64,000 nt of DNA, from assembly GCF_030068545.1 (NCBI RefSeq), contig NZ_JASJOR010000004.1, positions 248,001 to 312,000 on the forward strand. Reading direction: 5' to 3'. The stretch comes from Xanthocytophaga flava. Lineage in GTDB: Bacteria; Bacteroidota; Bacteroidia; Cytophagales; 172606-1. Below, one piece after another: positions 35,004-43,380 of the stretch (positions within the stretch are counted from its first letter, which is position 1; every line of letters starts with the position of its first letter). The notes beneath the pieces were generated by a model that saw only the letters and a list, made by a program, of their open reading frames with translations, was not told the DNA's origin and searched no databases. Made by a program: the position numbers and the translations under genes.

Positions 35004-37415
35004 GTGATCACTAAAGAATTATCATCTGTGTCAGGACTAACAAAAGAAGACATTCTACGCGACTATCGTCTTGCGTGTGAAAGTCGTCAGGCCAGTTTAC
35101 TTGGTAGAAAAGAAGTATTCGCAGGCAAAGCCAAGTTCGGCATCTTTGGCGATGGCAAAGAAATTGCGCAATTAACTATGGCGCGTGCTTTTCAAAAAGG
35201 AGACTGGAGGTCAGGTTATTACCGCGATCAGACCTTTATGATAGCAATTGGTGAACTTACCTGGCATGAATACTTTGCGCAGTTATATGCTCATACAGAT
35301 ATAGAAGCGGAACCTTCGTCGGCTGGCAGGATGATGAATGGCCACTTTGCAACCCGATCTCTCAATGCAGATGGTAGCTGGAAAAATTTACTTGAAATAC
35401 GAAACTCAAGTTCTGATATATCTCCTACAGGAGCACAAATGCCACGCCTTCTGGGACTAGCTTATGCATCTAAACTTTATAGGCAAAACCCGGACTTGCA
35501 ACATTTGACAAACTTCTCTATTCAAGGGAATGAAGTAGCATTTGGTACAATTGGCAATGGCGCTACAGCAGAAGGGGTATTTTGGGAAACGATGAATGCA
35601 GCAGGGGTGCTACAGGTTCCTATGCTGGTATCTGTTTGGGATGATGGATATGGTATTTCTGTACCTAACTCATATCAGATTACGAAAGAAGAGATTAGCA
35701 AGCTAATGTCAGGCTTTCAACGTACAGAAACAGAACCAGGCTTGGAAATCATCCGGGTAAATGGCTGGGATTATCCGGCATTGCTGGATGCTTATCTGTC
35801 AGCTGCCGAACTTTCCCGTAAAGAACATGTACCCGTTCTGCTACACGTAGCTGAGATGACTCAGCCTCAAGGGCACTCTACTTCAGGCTCACACGAACGC
35901 TATAAGACAAAAGAACGACTTGCCTGGGAAACAGAATATGACTGTATTCGTAAAATGAGAGAATGGATTGTTTCCAATGACATTGCATCTGAATATGAAC
36001 TACAGGAAATAGAAAATCAGGCAAAAGAATATTTGAAACAAGTCAGAAGTGAGACATGGGAAGCGTTTGTAGCCTCTATGAAACCAGATTATGAAGAAGC
36101 GCTTGGTTTGTTAGAAAAGGCAGCACATGAAAGTAGACGTGCAGCAGAAATACTGGCATTACGTGAATCACTTGCCAAAACGCTTAATCCCATTCGTAGT
36201 GATGCAACAGCCACGATTAAGAAAGCACTACGATTGCTCAAAGATGATTTTATTCCTTCCCGTACTCAGTTAATAGCCTGGCTGCAACGTACAGAACAGG
36301 AGAATGCAGAACGTTACAACTCTCATCTGTATAGTCATTCAGATGAAGCAGCGATCAAAATTGCAGAAGTAAAGCCCATATATACAGAAACTAGTCCGCT
36401 CATGGATGGATGGCAGATTATACGGGCATGTTTTGATGCTATTCTAACACGTGATGTACGCGTATTTGCCATCGGAGAAGATGTAGGGATGATAGGAGAT
36501 GTAAATCAGGGATTTTCTGGCCTGCAGAAAAAACATGGTGAACTCAGAGTAACAGATACAGGCATTCGTGAAACAACTATTATCGGACAGGGTATTGGGG
36601 CTGCACTACGTGGGCTTCGTCCAATCACTGAGATTCAGTATGTTGATTATATTCCATTCGCCATTCAGACCCTTTCAGATGACCTGGCATCTTTGCATTA
36701 CCGGACTAAGGGCGGACAAAAAGCGCCTGTAATCATTCGTACCCGTGGTCATAGATTGGAAGGAGTATTTCACTCCGGCTCCCCAATGAGCCTTATTCTA
36801 AGCAGCTTGCGTGGATTGAATGTAATTGTACCCCGTAACTTCACTCAGGCATCCGGATTTTACAATACCATACTCAAATCCGACGAGCCAGCATTGGTTG
36901 TAGAACCATTGAATGCGTATCGTCTGAAAGAACGGATGCCTGAAAATATTGATGAGATTTGTGTGCCTGTTGGCGTACCAGAAATTCTTCGTAAAGGATC
37001 AGATATCACCATTGTTACCTATGGAGCTATGTGTCGGATTGTATTAGAAGCTGCCCGTCAGCTTTTTGATACAGTAGGTATTGATGTAGAGGTAATTGAT
37101 GTGCAAACGCTACTGCCATTTGACATCCATAAGATTATTCTCCAATCGGTTCAGAAAACAAACCGGGTTATATTTGCAGACGAAGATGTACCCGGAGGAG
37201 CTTCTGCCTTTATGATGGATCAGGTACTGGTAGGCCAGAATGCATATCGGTGGCTTGATTCAGCCCCTAAAACTATAGCGGCTCAACCTCACCGCCCAGC
37301 TTATACTACTGATGGAGACTATTTCTCCAAGCCGAATATTGAAATGGTATTTGATATGGCCTATGAGATAATGCATGATGTAGATCCTAAACGTTTTCCT
37401 GCTCTATATAAATAA
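35004..37415 (+). CDS. Fused E1 alpha/beta subunit of a 2-oxoacid dehydrogenase (branched-chain type)
   Basis: An 803-residue fusion of both E1 subunits of a thiamine-diphosphate 2-oxoacid dehydrogenase, decarboxylating branched-chain 2-oxoacids or pyruvate and passing the acyl group to lipoyl-E2. The alpha half (about 1-375) has the ThDP region GNGATAEGVFWE (184-195) and VWDDGYGISV (211-220), which replaces the classical GDG...NN motif; I recall this variant from Bacteroidota fusions. The beta half (about 465-803) has RVFAIGEDVG, GQGIGAALRGLRPITEIQ, RTRGHRLEGVFHSGSP and an E1-beta C-terminal domain from VTYGAMCRIVLEAA. Translation starts at GTG. No E2 or E3 gene is nearby. A long perfect palindrome follows the stop. 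Confidence 0.93.
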   Translation: MITKELSSVSGLTKEDILRDYRLACESRQASLLGRKEVFAGKAKFGIFGDGKEIAQLTMARAFQKGDWRSGYYRDQTFMIAIGELTWHEYFAQLYAHTDIEAEPSSAGRMMNGHFATRSLNADGSWKNLLEIRNSSSDISPTGAQMPRLLGLAYASKLYRQNPDLQHLTNFSIQGNEVAFGTIGNGATAEGVFWETMNAAGVLQVPMLVSVWDDGYGISVPNSYQITKEEISKLMSGFQRTETEPGLEIIRVNGWDYPALLDAYLSAAELSRKEHVPVLLHVAEMTQPQGHSTSGSHERYKTKERLAWETEYDCIRKMREWIVSNDIASEYELQEIENQAKEYLKQVRSETWEAFVASMKPDYEEALGLLEKAAHESRRAAEILALRESLAKTLNPIRSDATATIKKALRLLKDDFIPSRTQLIAWLQRTEQENAERYNSHLYSHSDEAAIKIAEVKPIYTETSPLMDGWQIIRACFDAILTRDVRVFAIGEDVGMIGDVNQGFSGLQKKHGELRVTDTGIRETTIIGQGIGAALRGLRPITEIQYVDYIPFAIQTLSDDLASLHYRTKGGQKAPVIIRTRGHRLEGVFHSGSPMSLILSSLRGLNVIVPRNFTQASGFYNTILKSDEPALVVEPLNAYRLKERMPENIDEICVPVGVPEILRKGSDITIVTYGAMCRIVLEAARQLFDTVGIDVEVIDVQTLLPFDIHKIILQSVQKTNRVIFADEDVPGGASAFMMDQVLVGQNAYRWLDSAPKTIAAQPHRPAYTTDGDYFSKPNIEMVFDMAYEIMHDVDPKRFPALYK

Positions 37416-37420
37416 ATAGG

Positions 37421-37478
37421 ATACCTTAGATACAAAAAAAGGTCAGTTAAAACTGACCTTTTTTTGTATCTAAGGTAT
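37421..37478. terminator. 58 bp perfect inverted repeat, bidirectional terminator
   Basis: Two 28-base arms (37421-37448 and 37451-37478) are perfectly complementary with only two A between them. The inner stem is GGTCAGTT/AACTGACC, flanked by A7/T7, so a classical terminator with T-tract exists in both directions. The outer 13 bp (ATACCTTAGATAC and complement) extend the stem further. It fills the space between two convergent genes, 5 bases from each stop codon. Confidence 0.93.
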
Positions 37479-37483
37479 CAATA

Positions 37484-38032
37484 CTAACGTGGTTTCAATA
37501 TTTGCACCTCGTCACTCTCTACTTCATTACTAAAATGACCAGCTTCATCTTTAATTTTGACTTTAAACTTTACAATATCATTAAACAAAAATTTCATAGA
37601 GTCTTCTGGAGTTAATGGAAACTCTTCAACTTGAGTAATGGCAGGAATTATCCATGTTATTGTACCTTCTATAGGTCCTTTACGTCCATCCGGTTTCAAA
37701 ACAGGTATAGTCCCTCGTGTAAAGTCATTCTTGCTAGCTGAATCAATTATAACTGTCACAAATTCTCCTCTGAATTTTTTATAGGGTGTAAAAAAAAAGT
37801 TCCACTTTGAAGTGTCTGCCTTTGTATCACTACCTATATCGCCATCCCCATCCTGAAACTTTAGAGAAATCCGAAGGGTATCTATACGTGCAGTAGGATT
37901 CTGTCTTATATCAATCTTATCAAAGGTAATTTTTGGAGTATCACTAAACTTTGGAATGATCTCATCACAGGCACTAAAAAATAAAACGGCCAGAGTTAAT
38001 ACAAATGCTGTAGTTAAACTATTTTTACTCAT
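37484..38032 (-). CDS. Hypothetical lipoprotein with GDGDIG motif
   Basis: A 182-residue protein with a signal peptide ending FFSAC (lipoprotein). A beta-rich body begins TPKITFDKIDI, and the motif LKFQDGDGDIGSD (about 56-68) is one I have seen in many short Cytophagales lipoproteins; it may bind calcium (inference). The last third (KFKVKIKDEAGHFSNEVESDEVQ) looks like the final strand of an Ig-like fold. The start codon is only 34 bases from the start of the divergent LuxE-like gene. No function is known. Confidence 0.8.
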   Translation of the reverse strand: MSKNSLTTAFVLTLAVLFFSACDEIIPKFSDTPKITFDKIDIRQNPTARIDTLRISLKFQDGDGDIGSDTKADTSKWNFFFTPYKKFRGEFVTVIIDSASKNDFTRGTIPVLKPDGRKGPIEGTITWIIPAITQVEEFPLTPEDSMKFLFNDIVKFKVKIKDEAGHFSNEVESDEVQILKPR

Positions 38033-38066
38033 ATTTTTGTTAGGTTGAAGAAAGCCCTTTTCAGTA

Positions 38067-39059
38067 GTGAATCAACAATTTATTTTATCATTTAAAAAAT
38101 CTCTTTTCGAGTCTTTTCATTTTGAAGAGAATGCACTTGAGCTATTTCGTTTCCAGGCTTCTGCTAATCAAATTTATCGAAAGTATTTAGAATTTCTTAA
38201 GATTGATCCGGCAAAAATTTCTTCACTGAATGAGATTCCCTTTTTGCCCATTGAATTTTTCAAATCTCATACCATTACTTCTGTACAAAACCAACCAGCG
38301 GCTCTATTTGAAAGTAGTGGAACAACCGGTCAGACTCGTAGTCGTCACTATGTATATGACACTTCTTTTTATGAAAAGGTTGCACAACATATCTTTGAAC
38401 AACTCTATGGCTCTCTGGCTGAATTTCATGTGCTGGCGTTACTTCCATCTTACTTAGAACGAACAGGTTCTTCTTTAGTATATATGGTTGAGCATTTTAT
38501 TCGGGAAAGCCATTCTTCGGAATCAGGATTTTTTCTACATGACCAATCTGAGTTGGTTTCAAAGATTGATACACTTGTCCAACAGAACAAAAAAGTCTTA
38601 CTCATTGGTGTTACCTTTGCCTTACTAGATCTTGCTGAACACTATGGTGGCAGAGACTGGAGCCAGGTAATTGTAATGGAGACTGGAGGAATGAAAGGAC
38701 GACGTGAGGAACTTCTGCGGGAAGAAGTGCATGAAATTCTGAAACAGGCATTTCTATTACCTAAAGTTCATTCTGAATATGGAATGACAGAACTCCTTTC
38801 CCAGGCTTATTCTTTTGGAAATGGTGTGTTTCAGATGCCTCCCACCATGCGTATCCTGATACGGGATGTAAATGACCCCTTCTCTATAAATACCAATCAA
38901 CGAAGTGGAGGCATCAATATCATAGATTTAGCCAATGTAGATTCTTGTGCATTCATTGAAACAAAAGATATTGGGATTGTACATCCTGACAATACATTCC
39001 AGGTATTAGGACGTTTTGACAATTCTGATATCAGAGGTTGTAATCTGCTTGTCTTATAA
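38067..39059 (+). CDS. LuxE/PaaK-family acyl-protein synthetase
   Basis: A 330-residue member of the LuxE acyl-protein synthetase family (ANL-like adenylating enzymes). The adenylate-forming P-loop is visible as FESSGTTGQTRSRHY (about 87-101), METGGMKGRREEL follows in the middle, and SEYGMTELLSQAY (about 243-255) is the A5-like motif. An acid-binding/thioesterification role is implied, but there are no luxCD or bioluminescence genes; such orphans are frequent in Bacteroidota. The start is a GTG, since a stop codon in frame lies 21 bases upstream. The coding end runs into a 40 bp palindrome. Confidence 0.88.
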   Translation: MNQQFILSFKKSLFESFHFEENALELFRFQASANQIYRKYLEFLKIDPAKISSLNEIPFLPIEFFKSHTITSVQNQPAALFESSGTTGQTRSRHYVYDTSFYEKVAQHIFEQLYGSLAEFHVLALLPSYLERTGSSLVYMVEHFIRESHSSESGFFLHDQSELVSKIDTLVQQNKKVLLIGVTFALLDLAEHYGGRDWSQVIVMETGGMKGRREELLREEVHEILKQAFLLPKVHSEYGMTELLSQAYSFGNGVFQMPPTMRILIRDVNDPFSINTNQRSGGINIIDLANVDSCAFIETKDIGIVHPDNTFQVLGRFDNSDIRGCNLLVL

Positions 39060-39087
39060 AGAGCAATATTGCTCTTTATAAGACAAG
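39048..39087. terminator. 40 bp perfect palindrome over the LuxE-like stop codon
   Basis: Arms 39048-39067 (CTTGTCTTATAAAGAGCAAT) and 39068-39087 are exact complements with no spacer. The last four codons of the LuxE-like gene (including TAA) form the left arm, and the pantothenate kinase gene ends 5 bases beyond the right arm. There is no outer T-run, so termination would rest on stem strength alone. Confidence 0.7.
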
Positions 39088-39091
39088 AAGG

Positions 39092-39856
39092 TTAAAGCGT
39101 ACTCTCACCTATAATACGCAATCCATCAAGAGTCAGGTTCATGTTCACTTCCGTAAAGTGTGAATGAAGAGGTTGAATAATTGACGACAGACCACCTGTA
39201 GCTACTACTATACACTCTCCATTTAATTCTTTTCTGATCTGATTTAATAAAGCCTCTACTAGCCCTACATACCCCAGCAGAATACCTGCCTGTATGGCAT
39301 GGACTGTATTCTTTCCTAATGCAGAAGAAGGTAAAAACAGTGGAATTTCAGGCAGTTGAGCCGTATTAGCAGAAAGTGCTTTCATGGCGGTCTTTAAACC
39401 GGGAGCAATTGCCACACCTAACAACTCACTTTTGGCAGAAACTGTAGTAAAAGTCAATGCGGTTCCAAAATCAACAACAATACAATTTTGCTGGTATTTT
39501 GTATAGGCAGCTACCGCATTGGCAAACAAATCACTTCCTAGCTCATGAGGACGATCTATCTGTACTTTTAATGTAGGAAAAGTATCTATCGTTACTACAA
39601 TAGGTTTGAATCCAAACAATGCTTGAAGCAATTCGCGAAACAATCCTGTCAATGACGGTACTACACTACTTATCACCACCCGGTCAAAGTCGCTGAACCG
39701 AAAACCAGCTTCCAGAAAATAATTTAGCAAACGGGTTTGATAATACAATGCATTTTCTTCAGGAAGTGAGCGGATTCGCCATATTTGTTTCCATTGTTGT
39801 AGGCCCCAGACGCCTATTACTACATCGGAATTGCCAATATCAACGGCTAATAACAT
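39092..39856 (-). CDS. coaX: Type III pantothenate kinase
   Basis: A 254-residue CoaX, which phosphorylates pantothenate in the first step of coenzyme A synthesis in the cytoplasm. Motifs in order: MLLAVDIGNSDVVIGVW (N-terminal phosphate loop), VVISSVVPSL, the pantothenate region HELGSDLFANAVAAY, VVDFGTALTFTTV with the catalytic Asp, GVAIAPGLKTAMKAL, and the C-terminal VVATGGLSSII. The length is normal for the family. It stands alone, convergent with the LuxE-like gene. This enzyme class needs a monovalent cation and escapes CoA feedback (family knowledge). Confidence 0.97.
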   Translation of the reverse strand: MLLAVDIGNSDVVIGVWGLQQWKQIWRIRSLPEENALYYQTRLLNYFLEAGFRFSDFDRVVISSVVPSLTGLFRELLQALFGFKPIVVTIDTFPTLKVQIDRPHELGSDLFANAVAAYTKYQQNCIVVDFGTALTFTTVSAKSELLGVAIAPGLKTAMKALSANTAQLPEIPLFLPSSALGKNTVHAIQAGILLGYVGLVEALLNQIRKELNGECIVVATGGLSSIIQPLHSHFTEVNMNLTLDGLRIIGESTL

Positions 39857-40050
39857 GAATTATAGTTGAATTAGATTACTACGACTAAAACATCCCTATA
39901 AGAGACCACAAACCTAAGAATAAGAATAAAAATAAAAATTTGTGATATAGCTCCTATTGGGTAATAATTAGCCAAAATAACATCTTTTCAGATATAAATC
40001 TGCTTACTAAACGTTAATGAAGAAATACATATACTTTTTCACTCAATTAT

Positions 40051-40719
40051 TTAACCAAACTTATAATACTTCGATTCTAAGTCATGGCTATTACAACTAA
40101 CTATATTCTCTGAGTTATTTTCAGAAGAAGTCAAATGAATAACTCGAGAGTCAGAATCTTCCTCCAATCTCATTACTTCTTCTATAGGTTTTTCAACTGA
40201 AATATGCACGGATGTAAATACAGCAATACCCGCTCGCTCTAACTCACGTTGAACAAGTCTATTAACCAGCTTATTTTCAACTTGTTCTATTTCCTGCAAC
40301 TGTAGAATCAGTTGCTTAGTCTGCTGGATATTCACTTGAATCTCAGCTTGTTTGGTTTCTTTGAGAAGTAGTTTAACAACATTGTCCTTCCTCTGGCGTT
40401 TATAGACTACACTCAGACGCCAACGATTGGCATACCAACGTCCCTGCGTTTTATCTATTTCTTTTTGTAACTGTTTCAGTTTACGTTTTTTGTATTTTTC
40501 GGGTTGATCTGATGTCTGAAACTGAGCTTTTATTTCCTTTAATTCAGCCAGATACATATCCAGAAACTGTTGACGGGCCTGGTATTTAACTTCGTCAATA
40601 GCAATTTTGGCGATACGCTTCTTCATTAGGTAGATTTCCTTATCCAGACGAATATCAGAATCAATCAGGTCATAGTAAAGATGACGATGCTTTTCAATGG
40701 TTTCTGAAATAGTTTTCAT
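40051..40719 (-). CDS. Hypothetical coiled-coil protein
   Basis: A 222-residue protein that I do not recognise. It is highly charged and almost wholly helical, with long coiled-coil stretches (about 20-165) rich in Lys, Gln and Glu, for example KYKKRKLKQLQKEIDKTQGRW. There is no signal peptide or membrane helix. The tail (about 180-222) is acidic and Ser/Asn-rich. It could be a cytoplasmic scaffold or a nucleic-acid-associated protein, but nothing specific supports either. It is a single gene, divergent from the small gene at 40950. Confidence 0.6.
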   Translation of the reverse strand: MKTISETIEKHRHLYYDLIDSDIRLDKEIYLMKKRIAKIAIDEVKYQARQQFLDMYLAELKEIKAQFQTSDQPEKYKKRKLKQLQKEIDKTQGRWYANRWRLSVVYKRQRKDNVVKLLLKETKQAEIQVNIQQTKQLILQLQEIEQVENKLVNRLVQRELERAGIAVFTSVHISVEKPIEEVMRLEEDSDSRVIHLTSSENNSENIVSCNSHDLESKYYKFG

Positions 40720-40949
40720 AATAGCTTGACTAGGTTTCTATATCGTAAAAATACAAAAATCGCAAGCTACCACCAAAAATATCAAAACAACGCTCAGAAC
40801 TCATTTCCAAATACTTACGGTTTTTTCGCACGATACCTACAGAAATATTTTCCAACAGGAATGGAAACCTGTTACATATTCTGGTTTTTGTGTAATCTTG
40901 CAGACCTGAAATATAATTTGTTTGACAACCCAATAGTATACAGACCACT

Positions 40950-41207
40950 ATGGACGAAATTTTTGAGTTACCTGTTACCTACAAAGGTGAAGACTTTTCT
41001 TTCCCAGCAAAACTGCTTAAAGCAGGCTATGGCCACAAATTTGAGGTAGAAATAGCAGGCTATCCTGTTATATTTGAACTGGACGAAGAAGAATGTTACC
41101 GAGCGTTGATTGATCCTGACCTGTTAAAAAATTCCAAAGAAATTGAGATCGGACTACTAAGAGAAGTAGCCGAGGTAATTGATTATATAACAGGTCGAAA
41201 GCAGTAA
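40950..41207 (+). CDS. Small conserved-looking hypothetical protein
   Basis: An 85-residue soluble protein without signal or membrane segment. It reads as an alternating beta/alpha fold: ELPVTYKGEDFSFPAKLL, then GYGHKFEVEIAGYPVIFELDEEECYRALIDP, then a C-terminal helix IGLLREVAEVIDYITG. Good codon-like composition and a complete fold-like pattern suggest a real gene, but I cannot name a family. It ends only 3 bases from the stop codon of the convergent TPR gene. Confidence 0.65.
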   Translation: MDEIFELPVTYKGEDFSFPAKLLKAGYGHKFEVEIAGYPVIFELDEEECYRALIDPDLLKNSKEIEIGLLREVAEVIDYITGRKQ

Positions 41208-41210
41208 TTG

Positions 41211-42257
41211 CTAGATACAATACTCCTTTAAGACGGACTCAGATTCTTTATCTCCCAGATCCTTAGATAACTTCCACTCTTTACAGGCTTCTTCTTTATT
41301 TCCGAGTCCGTTATATGCCTGTCCTATATAAAAATGAATCAGTTCAACACCACCAGCTAGCTTTTGGGCTTTCTGAAGATTGATAAGAGCATCTGCATAC
41401 TTTTTTGTCAGGAGATAATATACTCCCAGATTACGGTAAGCCCATCCATTATTGGGATCTGTCTGGATTGATTTTTTTATATCGGTCAGACCTTCTTCAA
41501 TATGGCCTGTCTGCATTTTCACAAATCCTATATTATTCAGATAATAAGGTTGGTGCGGGCTGAGAGTGATAGCTTTTTCCAGCAACTCATTCGCCTGTTT
41601 ATAGTCTTGTTTACGTATATATATCTGAGCCAGATTGTTGTAAGCAAAATCTTGTTTATTATCCAGTTCTATAGCTTTCTTAAAATCAGATTCAGCTTCT
41701 GCAAAATACTGAAGATTATAGTTCACAACGCCTCTGTTTACATATGCTTCTGTTAAGTTGGGTGATAGCTGAATAGCCCGGTTATAATCAGGCATGGCCT
41801 TTACAAAATCATTCTTGGCTGCCCATACACCTCCCCTGCTCAAAAAAACTTTTGCAGAATCTTTATATACCTCACTCAGCTTATTCAGATCTGCGAGACT
41901 ATTATCTAGTTGACCTGCTTTATCATATGCCTGTGCACGGTTAAATAAGGCTTCATGGTAATCAGGTGCAAAGCGGAGAGCATTGGAAAAGTCAGCTATA
42001 GCTTTTTGATAGTCACCATATTTAATATAAGCAATACCTCTGTTATTATATGCATCCGGATAGGTAGGATCTAGACGAACAGCTTCATTGTAATATCGTA
42101 TAGCTTCCACATCATTTCCCTTCTTCATCTCAATGTTGCCCAGACGAAAAAAACGGAGTGTTTCATCATCTCGTGTTGAACTACAGGCAATAGTAGTTAT
42201 GTAGATAACCACCCATAAAAAATAGTTTACTAAATTTATATGTAGAGTATGTTTCAT
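41211..42257 (-). CDS. TPR-repeat lipoprotein
   Basis: A 348-residue protein with a hydrophobic signal and lipobox TIAC (Cys25), followed by about eight tetratricopeptide repeats from residue 37 to 340. Typical cores are PTYPDAYNNRGIAYIKYGDYQ and PNLTEAYVNRGVVNYN. It is probably a periplasmic lipoprotein that mediates protein-protein contacts in the envelope; the partner is unknown. It is transcribed alone, opposite the 85-residue gene, with 3 bases between the stop codons and no terminator visible. Confidence 0.88.
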   Translation of the reverse strand: MKHTLHINLVNYFLWVVIYITTIACSSTRDDETLRFFRLGNIEMKKGNDVEAIRYYNEAVRLDPTYPDAYNNRGIAYIKYGDYQKAIADFSNALRFAPDYHEALFNRAQAYDKAGQLDNSLADLNKLSEVYKDSAKVFLSRGGVWAAKNDFVKAMPDYNRAIQLSPNLTEAYVNRGVVNYNLQYFAEAESDFKKAIELDNKQDFAYNNLAQIYIRKQDYKQANELLEKAITLSPHQPYYLNNIGFVKMQTGHIEEGLTDIKKSIQTDPNNGWAYRNLGVYYLLTKKYADALINLQKAQKLAGGVELIHFYIGQAYNGLGNKEEACKEWKLSKDLGDKESESVLKEYCI

Positions 42258-42301
42258 TGTATGGTATAGCTAGATAGAGTCATCTATAACGAAAATAGAT
42301 A

Positions 42302-43210
42302 TTATATAGTAGCAAATCGATAAAAAACGCCCAGAGGCAACTTTTTATCAAAAGAGTCATTCAGATACAACTCGCCCATTTCCGGATTTTGTACTATGCC
42401 AAAATTACTTCGGATCAGATTATCAACAATGAGAGAGGAAAATCCCAGGGAATATACATTGAGGATCAAAAAATGTTTTTCAGGGTCTACTAACTGCTGG
42501 CAAAGTTTAAGCATTTCATTGATTTGTTCTTCCAGTATCCACTTTTCGCCATCGGCTCCTCGTCCATAGGCTGGTGGGTCCAGAATAATGCCCTGATACT
42601 GATTGCCTCGTCGCACTTCTCGTTTCACGAACTTCATGGCATCTTCTACAATCCAGCGAATATTGTCCAGGCTGCTACCTTCCATATTCTCTCTGGACCA
42701 GCTAATTACCTGTTTTACAGAATCTACATGAGTTACATCAGCTCCTGCCTGCCTGGCAGCCAGTGACGCGCCACCAGTGTATGCAAACAAGTTGAGGACA
42801 GATACCTGAGAGTTGGTATTTTTTAAGGCTTTTACTTTTGCTGCAATATAATCCCAGTTAACAGCCTGCTCTGGAAATATACCCACATGCTTAAAGGAAG
42901 ATAATGCCATCTTAAAGGTCAACTTGAGATCGTGGGTCTGGTAATTCATCCACCAGCGTTCTATCATGCCCCGCTTCAATTCCCACTGCCCTTTTTCAGG
43001 ATTATTCTTTTCTTTCCGAAAAAAAGCATGAGCTCGTTTCTCCCATTCTTCAGTTGTCAGTGATTTATCCCATACTGCCTGTGGTTCCGGACGAGATAAT
43101 ATATAATTGCCAAAACGTTCCAGTTTTTCAAAACCTCCGCTATCCAGCAATTCATATTCTTTCCATAGTTCAGGTGTCAGTAATTGAATGTGTGATGTAT
43201 GGCTTGTCAT
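42302..43210 (-). CDS. Class I SAM-dependent methyltransferase (RlmI/RlmK-like)
   Basis: A 302-residue methyltransferase of the group that includes 23S rRNA m5C methyltransferases. Motif I is VLNLFAYTGGASLAARQAGADVTHVD (SAM binding), motif IV is GIILDPPAYGRG, and the KRGMIERWWM region upstream is family-typical. It lacks an N-terminal PUA domain, so it is shorter than RlmI, and its substrate (rRNA or other) cannot be settled here. It is a single gene. A TATTTTTG -7 box lies about 48 bases upstream. Confidence 0.88.
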   Translation of the reverse strand: MTSHTSHIQLLTPELWKEYELLDSGGFEKLERFGNYILSRPEPQAVWDKSLTTEEWEKRAHAFFRKEKNNPEKGQWELKRGMIERWWMNYQTHDLKLTFKMALSSFKHVGIFPEQAVNWDYIAAKVKALKNTNSQVSVLNLFAYTGGASLAARQAGADVTHVDSVKQVISWSRENMEGSSLDNIRWIVEDAMKFVKREVRRGNQYQGIILDPPAYGRGADGEKWILEEQINEMLKLCQQLVDPEKHFLILNVYSLGFSSLIVDNLIRSNFGIVQNPEMGELYLNDSFDKKLPLGVFYRFATI

Positions 43211-43257
43211 TCGGCGTGTAATAGATGTCCAAATCAGGTATAATGCTTTTCAGTCCG

Positions 43258-43265
43258 CAAAAATA
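43258..43265 (-). promoter_or_regulatory. Possible -7 box of the methyltransferase gene
   Basis: Reads TATTTTTG on the minus strand, matching TAnnTTTG, 48 bases upstream of the start codon. No -33 element stands out. Confidence 0.35.
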
Positions 43266-43320
43266 GTGTTTTCTATGGCATAAATGGATGATTCGTTAAC
43301 TATTCGCTGTAAATATCTAA

Positions 43321-43358
43321 CAAAAAGAAAACGGGTGAACAATGTCCACCCGTTTTCT
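43321..43358 (-). terminator. Intrinsic terminator of the SusCD operon
   Basis: AGAAAACGGGTG (43326-43337) and CACCCGTTTTCT (43347-43358) form a perfect 12 bp stem. On the minus strand it is followed by a T-run. It lies 22 bases after the SusD stop codon, so the operon ends here. Confidence 0.92.
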
Positions 43359-43380
43359 GCAATTCGATTTTATGTAGATA

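Noticed and set aside
35554..35665. Suspected inactive E1 because the classical GDG and NN thiamine motifs read GNG and DD
   Set aside because: From memory, GN and WDDGYGIS are the normal form in fused Bacteroidota E1 proteins, so it is not evidence of inactivation.
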